Made by a program: the position numbers and the translations under genes. The notes beneath the pieces were generated by a model. That model worked only from the letters and a program-made list of their open reading frames with translations, was not told the DNA's origin and did not search any database. Positions 56,736 through 64,000 of a DNA stretch of 64,000 bases are shown here, piece by piece; position 1 is the first letter of the stretch, and each line of letters opens with the position of its first letter. The stretch comes from VRUE01 sp963764365. Lineage in GTDB: Bacteria > Actinomycetota > Thermoleophilia > Solirubrobacterales > 70-9. The stretch covers positions 248,001 to 312,000 of the forward strand of contig CAVXSI010000015.1 in NCBI GenBank assembly GCA_963764365.1, written 5' to 3'.

Positions 56736-57472
56736 ATGAAGCAGGGGATGCGGCGCAACGCGCCGGCTCTGGCGGTGGCTGGAATCGCTCTGTTCGTCGC
56801 GCTCGGGGGGAGCGTGTACGCGGCGAGGCGGGGGCACCGGATCAACGGCGAGGCGGTGAGGGCGAAGTCCCTGCCGGGCAACCGGCTGAAGGTGAAGTCG
56901 GTCCCGGGCAACCGGCTGAAGCCGCACTCGATCGCCGCCGGCGCTTTGCGGCCGGGTGCGATCGCCGCCGCCGTGCAGCCTTCGGCGTCGGCGCCGCTGA
57001 CCGGGGCCGCGATCGACGAGTCGACGCTGGGCAAGGTGCCGGAGGCGGTGCACGCCGACAGCGCCGACACCGCCCAGAGCGCGATCGACGCGCAGACCGC
57101 GCTCAACGCCGTCAACGCGATCGACGCGCAGAAGGTCAACGGCTACGGCGCCGGCTGCGGACCGGGCACCGTCCTCTTCACCGGCTCCTGCTGGCAGGCC
57201 TCGTCGAGCGGCGCCGCCGTGAGCGCGCCGCAGGCGGCGCTCGAATGCGCCAAACAGGGCGGCGCCCTGCCGGAGGCGCTGCAACTCGCCGCCTTCGCCC
57301 AGCAGCCAAGCGTCAGCCTGAACAAAGGGGACGAGTGGTCGAGTGACGTTACGAACGTGTCAGGACTCGATGTCTATGGGGTCGCAACTGTCTCTGAGTA
57401 CGGGTGGCGTCAGCTTCATTAACGTCGACCGAATCCCTGCACTACCGCTGCGTAATCCCCCTTCTCAGCTGA
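56736..57472 (+). CDS. Secreted repeat protein of the ALGGSVYAA type, one frameshift
   Basis: Exported protein: signal sequence NAPALAVAGIALFVALGGSV, followed by repeats of the form GNRLK.KS(V/L)PGNRLK and SADTAQSAIDAQTALNAVNA. A C-terminal domain with paired cysteines (GAGCGPGTVLFTGSCWQASS) follows. The printed frame ends EYGWRQLH at 57422. A base added at 57401-57406 gives VASASLTSTESLHYRCVIPL and a stop at 57470-57472, which closes the domain with a cysteine. ATG 56736 has ggag upstream. Function unknown; probably a surface protein. Confidence 0.65.
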
Positions 57473-57548
57473 CCTCCGCGCCCGCCGACCCGTCCGGCCC
57501 GCCCGCGCCGCGCTCTATCCTGACCGGCGATGCGAATCGGCCCGCTCG

Positions 57549-57634
57549 GAACCTGTTTCGAAAACCCGCCCGTGCGGCCGGCGAGCGCCGGTCCGCCGCC
57601 GCCAGGCGCGCCCGAGGGACCTTGAAACAGGTTC
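57549..57634. promoter_or_regulatory. 11-bp inverted repeat spanning the start of the protease gene
   Basis: gaacctgtttc (57549-57559) and gaaacaggttc (57624-57634) are exact reverse complements with a 64-base loop. The second arm overlaps the proposed TTG start. It may be an mRNA structure controlling translation, or a terminator of the previous gene. Confidence 0.4.
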
Positions 57635-58542
57635 TCTGCGCCAGCCGTCGCGTCATCGGCTCGCTCGCGGCGCTGCTCTGCCTCGCCGCCGCCTGCGCCG
57701 GCCCCGCCGCCGCGGCGCCGGCCCGCCTCCACCCCGCCTCCACCCCGCGCGGCGAGGCCGCCCGGGTCGCCCGCTTCTGGACGCCGGCGCGGATGCGCGG
57801 CGCACCCCCGCTCGACGCGGCCCGCCGCGCGCCGGTGCCGGCGCACGTCAGCTTCGCCCCGGTACCGGAACCGACCCTCCCTCCCCACACGGTGAACGGG
57901 CGGCTGTTCGTCCGCCAGGGCAGGAACGCCGGCTACTGCTCGGCGACCGCGATCAACAGCGCCAGCCGCCGGCTCGTCCTCACCGCCGCGCACTGCGTCA
58001 ACTCCGGGCCCTCGGAACGGCCCGGCGACGGCGTCTGGTCGAGCTTCCTCGAGTTCGTCCCCGCCTACTCGGGCGGGGCGGCTCCGTTCGGCGCCTTCAT
58101 CGCCCACCGCAAGCAGATCTTCGCGCCGCGGCAGTGGGTCCGGCTCGGCAACCCGAACTTCGACGTCGGCGCGGTCCTCGTCGACCCCAACGCCGAAGGC
58201 GTCAACGTCGCCGACGCGGTCGGCGGCGGCGCCGCGATCGCGCTCAACCGCAGCCGTCACGAGGAATTCCAGACCTTCGGCTACCCCGGCACCAGCCGCT
58301 GGATGGAGGGCTGCGACTCGCCCTACGTCGGCGACGACGCGCTCACCTACCGGGTGCCAGGCCCACCGACGATCGCGATCCGCTGCCACTGGGCGCCGGG
58401 CGCCAGCGGCGGCGGCTGGCTGATCGAAGGCGGCGCCGCGATCAACGGCCTCACCAGCTACGGCAAGCCCCGCGACAAGCGCCACACCTTCGGCCCCTAC
58501 TTCAGCAGCCGCAACGTCGGCCAACTCGTCGCCGGCTTCTGA
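57622..58542 (+). CDS. Secreted trypsin-like serine protease
   Basis: Exported protein with signal sequence VIGSLAALLCLAAACAGPAA and a chymotrypsin-fold domain. The catalytic triad is visible as His in LVLTAAHCVNS, Asp in NPNFDVGAVLV and Ser in WAPGASGGGWL. Cysteines are suitably placed (AHC, EGC, IRC). Start is uncertain: TTG 57622 behind gaggg gives 306 residues, and a 30-codon frame starting ATG 57530 ends at the overlapping TGA. No inhibitor or substrate gene is adjacent. Confidence 0.8.
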   Translation: MKQVLCASRRVIGSLAALLCLAAACAGPAAAAPARLHPASTPRGEAARVARFWTPARMRGAPPLDAARRAPVPAHVSFAPVPEPTLPPHTVNGRLFVRQGRNAGYCSATAINSASRRLVLTAAHCVNSGPSERPGDGVWSSFLEFVPAYSGGAAPFGAFIAHRKQIFAPRQWVRLGNPNFDVGAVLVDPNAEGVNVADAVGGGAAIALNRSRHEEFQTFGYPGTSRWMEGCDSPYVGDDALTYRVPGPPTIAIRCHWAPGASGGGWLIEGGAAINGLTSYGKPRDKRHTFGPYFSSRNVGQLVAGF

Positions 58543-58548
58543 CATACA

Positions 58549-58617
58549 CCACCGCCCCCTCCCAGGGAGCGAAGCGACCGGTGATCCGGCGTAGCCGGAT
58601 TCGTCCGGGGGCGGTGG
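58549..58617. terminator. Palindrome between the convergent protease and TPR genes
   Basis: Arms ccaccgccccc (58549-58559) and gggggcggtgg (58607-58617) with an inner atccggc/gccggat stem. Probably a shared terminator. The remaining 138 bases to the TPR gene show no gene. Confidence 0.65.
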
Positions 58618-58755
58618 CAATCGCCGGAATCAACGCTGCCTCCTCCGCTCCCAGTCATGGCTGAAGGATCAGAGATGGACAGCATGGCCTTCGCGCCCGC
58701 GGGCAGCCGGCGCCGCTCGCGGAGAATCGGATCGTGAGGTTCGCCGATCGGTTGT

Positions 58756-59130
58756 TCAGGGGGCGGCGAGGAGGTCGCGGTAGAAGCGGTAGTCGCGCCG
58801 CTCCGGGCGCAGGTTGGCGGCCAGCGCCAGGTGGTGGCGGGCGCGCTCGCGCTCGCCGGTCTTGGCCAGCGCCCGGCCGAGGCAGAAGTGGGCGAAGTCG
58901 TTGACCTGGTGGGTGTCGACGACCGCCTCGAACTCCTCGACCGCGGCGGCGAAGCGGCCGCAGCGGAAGTAGGCGCGGCCGAGCGCCTCGCGCACCGATG
59001 ACTTCTCCGGCGCCCGGCTCGCCGCCTCCTCCAGGGGCCGGGTCGCCTGCTCGAAGTCGGCCTCCTCGAGCAACTCGATTCCACGCCTGTACAGGGTCAG
59101 GGTCGAAACGCTGCTCGAGGCGGAGCTCAC
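58756..59130 (-). CDS. TPR-repeat protein
   Basis: A 124-residue soluble protein made of about three tetratricopeptide repeats: RRGIELLEEADFEQATRPLE, REALGRAYFRCGRFAAAVEE and HFCLGRALAKTGERERARHH. Such proteins are scaffolds for protein contacts; the partner is unknown. No signal peptide. It diverges from the first cupredoxin gene, sharing a 125-base control region. Confidence 0.75.
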   Translation of the reverse strand: MSSASSSVSTLTLYRRGIELLEEADFEQATRPLEEAASRAPEKSSVREALGRAYFRCGRFAAAVEEFEAVVDTHQVNDFAHFCLGRALAKTGERERARHHLALAANLRPERRDYRFYRDLLAAP

Positions 59131-59170
59131 CCGAACCAGTTTAAGCCGGGCGCCGACGGACCTGACGAAC

Positions 59171-59204
59171 GGTTATCGCGGTCGCAACCGGCTGGGGTCT
59201 ACCG
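59171..59204 (+). promoter_or_regulatory. Control region of the first cupredoxin gene
   Basis: Contains ggttatcgcggtcgcaacc (59171-59189), a T-N11-A-type interrupted inverted repeat (ggtt/aacc), followed by ggggtctaccg (59194-59204). The second cupredoxin gene has a perfect ataacc/ggttat palindrome followed by the same ggggtctaccg. The LysR regulator between the genes is the natural candidate to bind both. Confidence 0.5.
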
Positions 59205-59255
59205 CTACGGCCGCGGCGGCTCGATTCTCCCTCCGTGCAACCGAAGGAGAAAGCG

Positions 59256-59762
59256 ATGCCAGCCAAGAAGCAAAGATCGAACAGTTCAGGAATCACCCAG
59301 CTAGCCGCGGGCTTCGCGGTGCTGATCTCGATGGCGGCCCTGCTCGGAGTGGCGTTTCGGGTCGAAGACCAGAACAAGGCGGAAACCGCGAACGCGGCCG
59401 TCTCGACCGCGCCGGCCGAAAGCCTCGCCCTGGTCGTCAAGTCCGACGAGGAGAAGGGCAAGAAGGGGTCCGACGGCAACTGGCACGACGCCTTCCTGCC
59501 CGCCGACCTCTCGGTCAAGGCCGGAGCGACCGTGCGTGTCACCGTCAAGAACTACGACGACATGCCCCACACGTTCACCGCCGCCGAGCTGGGCGTGAAC
59601 GCGAAGATCCCGGCCGGGTCCGAAGACAAGCCCAGCACGGTCACCTTCAGCTTCCAGGCGCCGCCGGAAGCGGGAAGCTACGAATGGTTCTGCGCCCTGC
59701 CCTGCGACCCGTGGGCGATGACCCACGACGGGTTCATGAAGGGTCGCATCAGGGTCGCCTGA
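59256..59762 (+). CDS. Membrane-anchored cupredoxin with CuA-like cysteine pair (copy 1)
   Basis: Exported copper-binding-type protein: N-terminal helix ITQLAAGFAVLISMAALLGV (about 20-39), then a cupredoxin domain. Putative metal ligands are His in YDDMPHTFTAAE and the C-terminal cluster YEWFCALPCDPWAMTHDGFM. The CxxxC pair is as in the CuA site of oxidase subunit II, but the expected His and Met spacing is altered (His 7 after the second Cys). It has 168 residues; ATG 59256 behind aaggag. About 60 percent similar by eye to the protein at 61021. Confidence 0.75.
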   Translation: MPAKKQRSNSSGITQLAAGFAVLISMAALLGVAFRVEDQNKAETANAAVSTAPAESLALVVKSDEEKGKKGSDGNWHDAFLPADLSVKAGATVRVTVKNYDDMPHTFTAAELGVNAKIPAGSEDKPSTVTFSFQAPPEAGSYEWFCALPCDPWAMTHDGFMKGRIRVA

Positions 59763-59782
59763 TCGGCTGGCAACGCACACCG

Positions 59783-59814
59783 GCACCGACGGCCGCCGTG
59801 GCGGCCGTCGGTGC
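59783..59814 (+). terminator. Strong hairpin terminator after cupredoxin 1
   Basis: 15-bp perfect stem gcaccgacggccgcc / ggcggccgtcggtgc with a two-base loop, 20 bases past the stop. A similar hairpin follows cupredoxin 2. Confidence 0.8.
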
Positions 59815-59856
59815 GTCCGGACGGCGACGCCGCCGCGGCGGTCACAATGCGACCCG

Positions 59857-60849
59857 ATGGGAAAGCTCGTACGGATGCCCGAGCTGGCCGAGTTGCGGGC
59901 CTTCTGCGCGGCGGTCGACCTCGGCAGCCTCGGCAAGGCGGCGCGCCTGCTGCAGGTCAGCCAGCCCGCGCTCTCCAAGCGGCTGCGCAACCTGGAGGGA
60001 CTGAGCGGCTCGACCCTGCTGGAGCGGTCCCCGCGCGGCGTCACGCCGACCCCCGCAGGCAGGCAGCTGTACGCCGCCACGCAGTCTCTGCTGGCGGAGG
60101 CGGAGGCCGTCGAAGCGCTGATGGAGGGGCTCGACACGAGCCGGGCGCCGGTGCGGCTGGCGGCGAGCCCGACGATGGCCGAGTTCGTCCTGCCGTCGCT
60201 GCTGGTCGAGCTCGAGGGCAGGCACGAGAGCCACCTCTCGGTCGAGCTGTCGATCGCCAACTCGAGCGCGGCCCGGGCGCTGGTGCTGGAGGGGCGGGCG
60301 GAGCTCGGCGTCGTCGCCGCCGGCGGGTCGCCGGCGGCGAACGGGAGGGACCTCTGCGAATCGCCGTTCCGTGAGGACGAGATCGTGCTCGCCGTCCCGC
60401 AGGGCCATTCCTGGGCGGCCGCGGAGGAAGTCGACCCGGCCGAGCTGGTCTCGACGCGGCTGGTCATGCGCGACCCCGGGGCCAGCAGCCGCGGCGTCGT
60501 CGCCGAAGAGCTGGAGGCGCTGGGCCTCTCGCTGGCGCCGCCGCTGGCGGAGATCGGCAGCACCGCCGCGGCGATCGCCGCGGCGAGATCCGAGGGCGCC
60601 CCGGTCCTCCTCTCCACCCTGGCGCTGAGCGAGCCCGCGCCCGCCGGCCTGGTGCTGCGCCGGGTGGCCGGCCTGCGCTTCGAGCGGCACTTCGTCCTGA
60701 TCCACAGCGGCGAGGAGGGCCTGCCGGCGCCCGCCCGGGTGCTCGTCCGCCACCTGCTCGAGTCGGTCTCTCCCCGGCTCTCGCCGTCCGTTGCGGCGGC
60801 ACCCCCCGGGGAACCGCGCTCCGCGGCGACCTCCCGCCGCTCGCGATAG
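59857..60849 (+). CDS. LysR-family transcriptional regulator
   Basis: 330 residues. The N-terminal winged helix-turn-helix is typical: LRAFCAAVDLGSLGKAARLL, QVSQPALSKRLRNLEGLSGS, LLERSPRGVTPTPAGRQL. It is followed by a periplasmic-binding-like effector domain (VRLAASPTMAEFVLPSLLVE onward). The start may be 59857 or ATG 59875 (MPELAELRAF). Flanked by two related cupredoxin genes in the same direction, so it probably controls them. The inducer (copper or redox state?) is unknown. Confidence 0.88.
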   Translation: MGKLVRMPELAELRAFCAAVDLGSLGKAARLLQVSQPALSKRLRNLEGLSGSTLLERSPRGVTPTPAGRQLYAATQSLLAEAEAVEALMEGLDTSRAPVRLAASPTMAEFVLPSLLVELEGRHESHLSVELSIANSSAARALVLEGRAELGVVAAGGSPAANGRDLCESPFREDEIVLAVPQGHSWAAAEEVDPAELVSTRLVMRDPGASSRGVVAEELEALGLSLAPPLAEIGSTAAAIAAARSEGAPVLLSTLALSEPAPAGLVLRRVAGLRFERHFVLIHSGEEGLPAPARVLVRHLLESVSPRLSPSVAAAPPGEPRSAATSRRSR

Positions 60850-60886
60850 TCGTCGGGCGAGCGCGGCGCCGCTCGCTGCTCCGCCA

Positions 60887-60935
60887 CAGCCCATAACCAG
60901 GGGTTATGGGCTGCCGTACCAGGCGGGGTCTACCG
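60887..60935 (+). promoter_or_regulatory. LysR-type palindrome and promoter element of the second cupredoxin gene
   Basis: Perfect 12-bp inverted repeat cagcccataacc / ggttatgggctg (60887-60898 and 60902-60913) with a three-base centre, then ggggtctaccg (60925-60935), the same motif as ahead of cupredoxin 1. Placement fits an activator site just upstream of a promoter. Confidence 0.6.
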
Positions 60936-61020
60936 GCGCGGCCTGCGCGGCCATAGCTTGACCACAACCGAAATCCACAAGCCCTCCGGTGTTGGGACGG
61001 GCAGTAATGAGGAGGCAGCA

Positions 61021-61533
61021 ATGAGAACAGCAACCGACAGGACCTCAGCCAGGCGTCGGAGACCCCTGGGGCTGGGGTTGCTTGAGCTGGGCGTGCTCGG
61101 AGCGCTGGCCCTGATGGCGCTGGCGCTGGGCGCATGCGGGGGCAGCTCGTCGTCGGCGAACACCGCGGCGCAGTCCCAGGAAGGCGCCGAAAACGTCAAG
61201 CTGGTCGTCAAATCGGACGAGCAGAAGGCGAAGAAGGGGCCCGACGGCAACTGGCACGATGCATTCCTGCCGGCGAACTTCTCGGTCGAGGCCGGGGACA
61301 CCGTACACGTCACCGTCTACAACTACGACGACATGCCCCACACCTTCACCTCGGCCGACATGGGCGTCAACGAAAAGATCGCCGCCGGCTCCGAGGAGAA
61401 GCCGAGCGAGACGACGTTCACCTTCACCGCGCCACAGAAGTCCGGCAGCTACGAATGGTTCTGCGCGCTGCCCTGCGACCCGTGGGCGATGAACCACATC
61501 GGCTACATGAGGGGCCGCGTCACGGTCGCCTGA
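61021..61533 (+). CDS. Lipoprotein cupredoxin with CuA-like cysteine pair (copy 2)
   Basis: Lipoprotein signal LGALALMALALGACGG with lipobox cysteine, followed by the same domain as the protein at 59256: LVVKSDEQKAKKGPDGNWHD, YDDMPHTFTSADMGVNEKIA, and YEWFCALPCDPWAMNHIGYM. It has 170 residues; ATG 61021 behind gaggagg. The anchoring differs (lipid instead of transmembrane helix) while the core is conserved, suggesting two electron carriers at the outer face of the membrane. Confidence 0.75.
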   Translation: MRTATDRTSARRRRPLGLGLLELGVLGALALMALALGACGGSSSSANTAAQSQEGAENVKLVVKSDEQKAKKGPDGNWHDAFLPANFSVEAGDTVHVTVYNYDDMPHTFTSADMGVNEKIAAGSEEKPSETTFTFTAPQKSGSYEWFCALPCDPWAMNHIGYMRGRVTVA

Positions 61534-61552
61534 GCGGCCGCAGACCCCCCGG

Positions 61553-61588
61553 CGCCACCGGCCGCCGCAACGGCGGCCGGTGGCGTTT
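61553..61588 (+). terminator. Hairpin terminator after cupredoxin 2
   Basis: 14-bp stem cgccaccggccgcc / ggcggccggtggcg, five-base loop, followed by ttt. Same style as the terminator at 59783. Confidence 0.8.
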
Positions 61589-61707
61589 CCGCGACGCCCG
61601 CCTTGCGCCCGCGGCGAGCCGAGCGGACGTCTGAGGCCGCTCGACACCGCGCCGTCGCGGTGCTACGGTCGCCCTCACCCCAACGACCTCTCGACTGGAG
61701 GGTGAAC

Positions 61708-62745
61708 GTGAAACGCACCTTGCCCCTGTGGCTCCTGACCGGCCTCTTCGCCCTGCTCGCCGTGGGCCTGATCGCCGCCCCGACCGCCGGCGCGAAGTCG
61801 TGCAAGAGGGCCACGAACATCGAGGCGATCATCGACGACTCGGGCTCGATGGCGGGAACCGACCCGAACCGCCTGCGCGTGCAGGGGCTCGACCTGCTGA
61901 TCAACACCCTCAGCTCGTCGACCTACCTCGGCGCGGTCGAGTTCGGATCCGGGTCCGAATTCATCGGCATCCCGCCCGCCAACACCGTCTTCCCGCCGGA
62001 GCCGGTCGGCCCCAACGCAGCCGCCATGCAGGCCTCCCTCAACCAGATGATCAACGCCGACAACGGCGCCACCGACTACAACGGCGCCTTTGCCAAGGCC
62101 GACGCCGACAACCCCACCGCCGACGCGCGGATCTTCCTCACCGACGGCGGCCACAACGCCGGTCCCTACACCGAAGCCCACCTCGGCCATCCGGTGCCGA
62201 CCTACGTGATCGGCCTCGGGATCGTCGCGCCCGAAGACCTGGCGCGGCTGCAAAAAATAGCCGCCGACACGGGCGGCAGGTACTTCCCGCTGGAAGACTC
62301 GGGGCAGCTGCAGGCGGTGATGACCAGTGTCGGCGCGGCGCTCACCTGTCAGACGCCGCCACGGCAGTTCAGCGACCTGCTCAGCCAGGGCGAAAGCGCG
62401 GGCCACAACGTCGGGGTCACCGGGCAGACCCGCGCGATCCAGATAACGCTCACCTGGGCGAACCCCGTCGACCGGTTCAAGCTCTATGGCTTGAAGGTCA
62501 TCGCCGGAGGCCAGACGGTCGCCAAGGCCTCGGCCTCCTCGGCCTCCGCCTCGCGGCGCCGCCATCACCGCAAGCCGCGCAAGCTGAAGGTCGAACAGAC
62601 GACGAGCTCGACCTACACGGTGCTGACGATCAGGCACCTGCGGAAGGGACGGCTGCGCTTCAAGGTTCGTGCCGCGAAGCTCCGCTCGGCCTCCGAAGCG
62701 ACGCTGATCACGCAGGTCAGCCAGAGCCGTCGCAAGCACAAATAG
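61708..62745 (+). CDS. Secreted von Willebrand factor A-domain protein
   Basis: Signal sequence LPLWLLTGLFALLAVGLIAA, then a vWA domain with the MIDAS motif IIDDSGSMAGTDPNRL (DxSxS), GAVEFGSGS, the second metal region NADNGATDYNGAF and FLTDGGHNAG. The C-terminal part (about 230-345) is beta-rich with a basic low-complexity stretch (ASRRRHHRKPRKLK). GTG 61708 behind ggaggg gives 345 residues. Probably an extracellular adhesion or binding protein; partner unknown. Confidence 0.82.
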   Translation: MKRTLPLWLLTGLFALLAVGLIAAPTAGAKSCKRATNIEAIIDDSGSMAGTDPNRLRVQGLDLLINTLSSSTYLGAVEFGSGSEFIGIPPANTVFPPEPVGPNAAAMQASLNQMINADNGATDYNGAFAKADADNPTADARIFLTDGGHNAGPYTEAHLGHPVPTYVIGLGIVAPEDLARLQKIAADTGGRYFPLEDSGQLQAVMTSVGAALTCQTPPRQFSDLLSQGESAGHNVGVTGQTRAIQITLTWANPVDRFKLYGLKVIAGGQTVAKASASSASASRRRHHRKPRKLKVEQTTSSTYTVLTIRHLRKGRLRFKVRAAKLRSASEATLITQVSQSRRKHK

Positions 62746-62760
62746 TCTCGAAGCTCAGCA

Positions 62761-62790
62761 CCGGATCGCCGGCCCGGGCCGGCGATCCGG
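62761..62790 (+). terminator. Perfect 14-bp hairpin after the vWA gene
   Basis: ccggatcgccggcc / ggccggcgatccgg around cg, 15 bases after the stop codon. Terminator candidate. Confidence 0.75.
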
Positions 62791-62872
62791 TGGCGCGCGG
62801 TTTGGCCACGCGTTAAGGGCCCCAAGAACGGCGAAGCGGCCCGCCGGCGCCGCCCAGTGCGCCATGATTAAG

Positions 62873-62908
62873 GTGAAGATGATTAGATCGTGTAGCTAGA
62901 TTCTTCAC
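62873..62908 (+). promoter_or_regulatory. Wide inverted repeat ahead of the small winged-helix gene
   Basis: gtgaaga (62873-62879) and tcttcac (62902-62908) flank an AT-rich promoter-like stretch (gattagatcgtgtagctaga). The encoded regulator could bind here and regulate itself. Confidence 0.45.
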
Positions 62909-62934
62909 ACTCAAGATCGAGAGGGGACAACGAG

Positions 62935-63162
62935 GTGGACTTCGTAGAGGCAAGGATCATCTGGCACAAGCTGCGACTGCGCATCCTCGCTTCGGTGAGG
63001 GCAAGGCCATCGCGGGCGACCGACCTGACGCGCGAGCTCGGCCCGCCTCTGAACAAAGTCGTCCATCACCTCACCGTGCTCGAGCGCAGCGACTTCATCC
63101 AACCGGTCGAGGGCCAGGACCCCGACTGCGCCGACCCGATCTTCGAAGCCGTCCCGCGCTAG
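62935..63162 (+). CDS. Small winged-helix (ArsR-like) regulator
   Basis: A 75-residue protein consisting almost only of a winged-helix domain: LRLRILASVRARPSRATDLT, RELGPPLNKVVHHLTVLERS and the wing region FIQPVEGQDPD. The GTG start at 62935 has gagaggggacaacgag upstream. The preceding wide inverted repeat suggests autoregulation. No metal-binding cysteine pair is seen; the ligand is unknown. Confidence 0.75.
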   Translation: MDFVEARIIWHKLRLRILASVRARPSRATDLTRELGPPLNKVVHHLTVLERSDFIQPVEGQDPDCADPIFEAVPR

Positions 63163-63291
63163 CCGAAACGCCCCTTCCGGGCCGCTCCGGGGCGCCCACC
63201 GTTCCCGAGTGGACAGTCGCTTGACCGCGCTGTTACACTCAACCAAAATTTATCAATAGAGCGTCGCTCGCGGCGCTCGTGGGATCAACGG

Positions 63292-63364
63292 GCACCAGTA
63301 CCTCAATCGGTTAGAGGATCGGGTTTGTAAGCCGAGGATCCGGGTTCGAGCCCCGGCTGGTGCA
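63292..63364 (+). tRNA. tRNA-Thr (anticodon TGT)
   Basis: Cloverleaf: acceptor gcaccag/ctggtgc, D-arm cctc/gagg with loop aatcggtta, anticodon loop tttgtaa, T-arm ccggg/cccgg with loop ttcgagc, discriminator a. CCA is not encoded. The innermost anticodon-stem pair appears as G-G, which is unusual and could be a sequence error or a real weak pair. It ends 23 bases before an aminoacyl-tRNA-synthetase-like gene. Confidence 0.9.
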
Positions 63365-63387
63365 TGGTGAGGCGAGGGACGGCGACC

Positions 63388-64000
63388 ATGGACATCAATC
63401 TCTTCGACCATTTCGACGACGCCGCGGGCGGGGACCGGGCCCACTGGGCGCTGCGGGCGCCCTACCGGCCGCACGACCGCTTCGACCTGATGCTGGTCCC
63501 CCGGGTCGGCGACTGGGAGCGGCACGCCGACTCGCTGCGGGCGCTGGAGGAGATCGAGCGGGAGCCGTGGGTCGCGGCGGTCGACCGCGACGGCGGCCGG
63601 GTCTGGGCGCGGGTCGTCGATGAGATGGTCGAGCGCCGCGGCGCCGCCCTGGAGGAGCGCGAGGGCGCCGAGGACTACGGCGAGATCGCCGCGGGGCGCC
63701 GCTTCGCGCTCAACTTCTGGGACGCCAATTCGACCAAGGCGCTGCACATCGGCCACCTGCGCAACCTCGGGCTCGGCAACGCGCTCGGCGCCGCCCTGAC
63801 CCAGGCCGGCGGCCGGGTCGAGCGGCGCAGCATCATCTGCGACATCGGCCGCAGCATGGGCGAGGCGATGGCCGGGGTCGTGCGCAGCGGCCGCTACCCA
63901 CAGGCCTCCGCCGAGGGCAACGGCGTCAAGAGCGACCACTTCGTCGGCTACTGCTACGCCGACTACGTCAAGAACGGCTCCTCGCTGGGACTCGGCTCCG
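63388..64000 (+). CDS. Arginyl-tRNA-synthetase-like class I synthetase, 3' end outside window
   Basis: The first 204 residues are visible. The class I HIGH motif is in FWDANSTKALHIGHLRNLGL, with the surrounding pattern of ArgS (NALGAALTQAGGRVERRSII, GRSMGEAMAGVV). The N-terminal 110 residues do not look like the usual ArgS tRNA-binding domain. It may be the housekeeping ArgS of this lineage or a divergent paralogue. ATG 63388 behind gaggga. It follows tRNA-Thr on the same strand. Confidence 0.75.
   Translation, partial: MDINLFDHFDDAAGGDRAHWALRAPYRPHDRFDLMLVPRVGDWERHADSLRALEEIEREPWVAAVDRDGGRVWARVVDEMVERRGAALEEREGAEDYGEIAAGRRFALNFWDANSTKALHIGHLRNLGLGNALGAALTQAGGRVERRSIICDIGRSMGEAMAGVVRSGRYPQASAEGNGVKSDHFVGYCYADYVKNGSSLGLGS

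Noticed and set aside
1..64000. CRISPR array
   Set aside because: No series of short direct repeats with regular unique spacers; repeats seen are palindromic and dispersed.

Overview
The window is GC-rich chromosomal DNA of a high-GC Gram-positive bacterium. The best guess is Actinomycetota, class Thermoleophilia (Solirubrobacterales-like). The guess rests on a complete mraZ-to-ftsZ division and cell-wall cluster, glycine decarboxylase split into GcvPA and GcvPB, meso-diaminopimelate-type MurE, Tad pilus genes, and secreted proteins with an N-terminus of the type ALFVALGGSVYAA. This is inference from gene content, not a database result.

Layout. 1-4.4 kb: MFS exporter, FetAB-type ABC exporter, a collapsed Ku gene and a LigD-type polymerase. 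4.5-9.1 kb: glycine cleavage operon gcvT-gcvH-gcvPA-gcvPB (minus strand). 9.2-25.2 kb: minus-strand division/cell-wall cluster mraZ-rsmH-ftsL-ftsI-murE-murF-mraY-murD-ftsW-murG-murC-murB-ftsQ-ftsZ, with a MraZ operator upstream of mraZ and a strong promoter ahead of ftsZ. 25.4-29.6 kb: tadC-tadB-tadA-cpaB, a histidine kinase and the 3' half of its response-regulator gene. 29.95-39.28 kb: a 9.3-kb integrative element with its own large serine integrase. It sits inside the response-regulator gene, whose 5' half resumes at 39.28 kb. 39.7-46 kb: pyruvate phosphate dikinase, trehalose synthase, DUF192 protein, PfkB kinase, PHP phosphatase. 46-49.8 kb: hypothetical protein, Rho-like remnant, GlpD, nitroreductase. 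49.8-56.6 kb: a minus-strand operon under a cobalamin riboswitch. 56.7-64 kb: secreted repeat protein, trypsin-like protease, TPR protein, two CuA-like cupredoxins around a LysR regulator, a von Willebrand A protein, a small winged-helix protein, tRNA-Thr and the start of an ArgS-like synthetase.

Two systems stand out. First, the riboswitch operon encodes two secreted DUF4430 proteins (the fold of the small domain of intrinsic factor/transcobalamin), EcfT, a fused EcfA1-EcfA2, and an S-component fused to a squalene-cyclase-like alpha/alpha barrel (the fold of the large domain of intrinsic factor). It looks like a bacterial membrane-bound transcobalamin-type capture and uptake system for B12. 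Second, the serine-integrase element splits the response regulator exactly at its conserved KPF motif. attB and a near-symmetrical 38-bp attP can both be rebuilt by joining the ends, so excision would restore the regulator. In the integrated state the integrase borrows its last residues and stop codon from the chromosome.

Many genes carry single-base frameshifts, including the essential murE, and several lie next to G/C runs. Most are therefore probably sequence errors rather than decay. Large palindromic repeats lie between genes, often starting at the stop codon, and at least two repeats lie inside open reading frames (murF and the EcfA linker). No rRNA or CRISPR array was seen. No gene-free stretch exceeds 300 bases.
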